From contig NZ_ML636798.1 in assembly GCF_006476065.1 (NCBI RefSeq), positions 974,906 to 1,038,905 of the forward strand: a DNA stretch of 64,000 nt, written 5' to 3'. The stretch comes from Cognatiluteimonas lumbrici. GTDB lineage: Bacteria; Pseudomonadota; Gammaproteobacteria; Xanthomonadales; Xanthomonadaceae. The notes under the pieces were generated by a model. The model was not told the DNA's origin, ran no database searches, and worked only from the letters and a program-made list of their open reading frames with translations. Below, in pieces: positions 62,190-64,000 of the stretch (position 1 is its first letter; each line of letters begins with the position of its first letter). The translations under genes and the position numbers were made by a program.

Positions 62190-64000
<1,811 letters not shown>

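Overview
The window is a piece of chromosome from a high-GC gammaproteobacterium. I place it in the Xanthomonadaceae/Lysobacteraceae (Lysobacter or Luteimonas-like). The reasons are the gene content and order: purF-cvpA-SPOR-folC, tgt-yajC-secDF, tRNA-Val/thrS-infC-rpmI-rplT-pheST-ihfA-merR/tRNA-Pro, three tandem S46 dipeptidyl-peptidases, and Xanthomonas-type REP repeats with a GTAG head. Genus is inference. Almost everything is densely packed housekeeping DNA; 4-base ATGA/GTGA stop/start overlaps are common and mark operons.

Layout. 0-7 kb (minus strand): a DUF455 gene cut by the window edge, purF, cvpA, a SPOR protein, folC, then a ~180-bp nested palindromic element, a histidine phosphatase and serA. 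7-13.5 kb (minus): three overlapping S46 peptidase genes for periplasmic dipeptide release. 13.6-16.5 kb (plus): tdh and kbl (threonine to glycine plus acetyl-CoA) with a small membrane protein between them, closed by a 103-nt palindrome. 16.6-20 kb (minus): an Ala/Pro-rich exported protein, an OmpA-type outer membrane protein and prpD. 20.3-21.4 kb (plus): a SleB-like hydrolase and a glutathione transferase. 21.4-31.3 kb (minus): secF, secD, yajC, tgt, a ferric-iron ABC transporter (three genes with a candidate Fur box), queA and an Lrp/AsnC regulator. The iron operon splits the usual queA-tgt pair. 31.4-33.6 kb (plus): a class III aminotransferase and upp. 33.6-38.9 kb (minus): TMEM43-like protein, metallo-beta-lactamase-fold enzyme, gamma-glutamyltransferase, YfhL-type ferredoxin, a lipoprotein, coaD and rsmD. 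39-42.7 kb (plus): ftsY, an AsmA-like protein, mutY and yggX.

43.3-45.6 kb holds the only clearly accessory DNA. tRNA-Phe is followed by a lower-GC 2.2-kb island bounded by a 48-bp direct repeat of the tRNA 3' end (47/48 identical). Inside are a tiny leader-like ORF with a strong ribosome binding site, a UUCG-loop terminator and three small genes (DUF4760-like, DUF4823-like lipoprotein, unknown membrane protein), but no integrase.

45.6-54.4 kb (plus): envelope and metabolic genes (L,D-transpeptidase, M23 peptidase, LEA2 lipoprotein, acyl-CoA dehydrogenase, HNH nuclease, a receiver-like protein, dxs, DUF4920). 54.4-64 kb (minus): tRNA-Pro, merR, ihfA, pheT, pheS, rplT, rpmI, infC (ATC start), thrS, tRNA-Val and uvrB (cut by the right edge). 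The most interesting regulatory signal is upstream of thrS: an eight-residue leader ORF with three consecutive threonine codons, followed by an intrinsic terminator, the layout of a ribosome-mediated attenuator.
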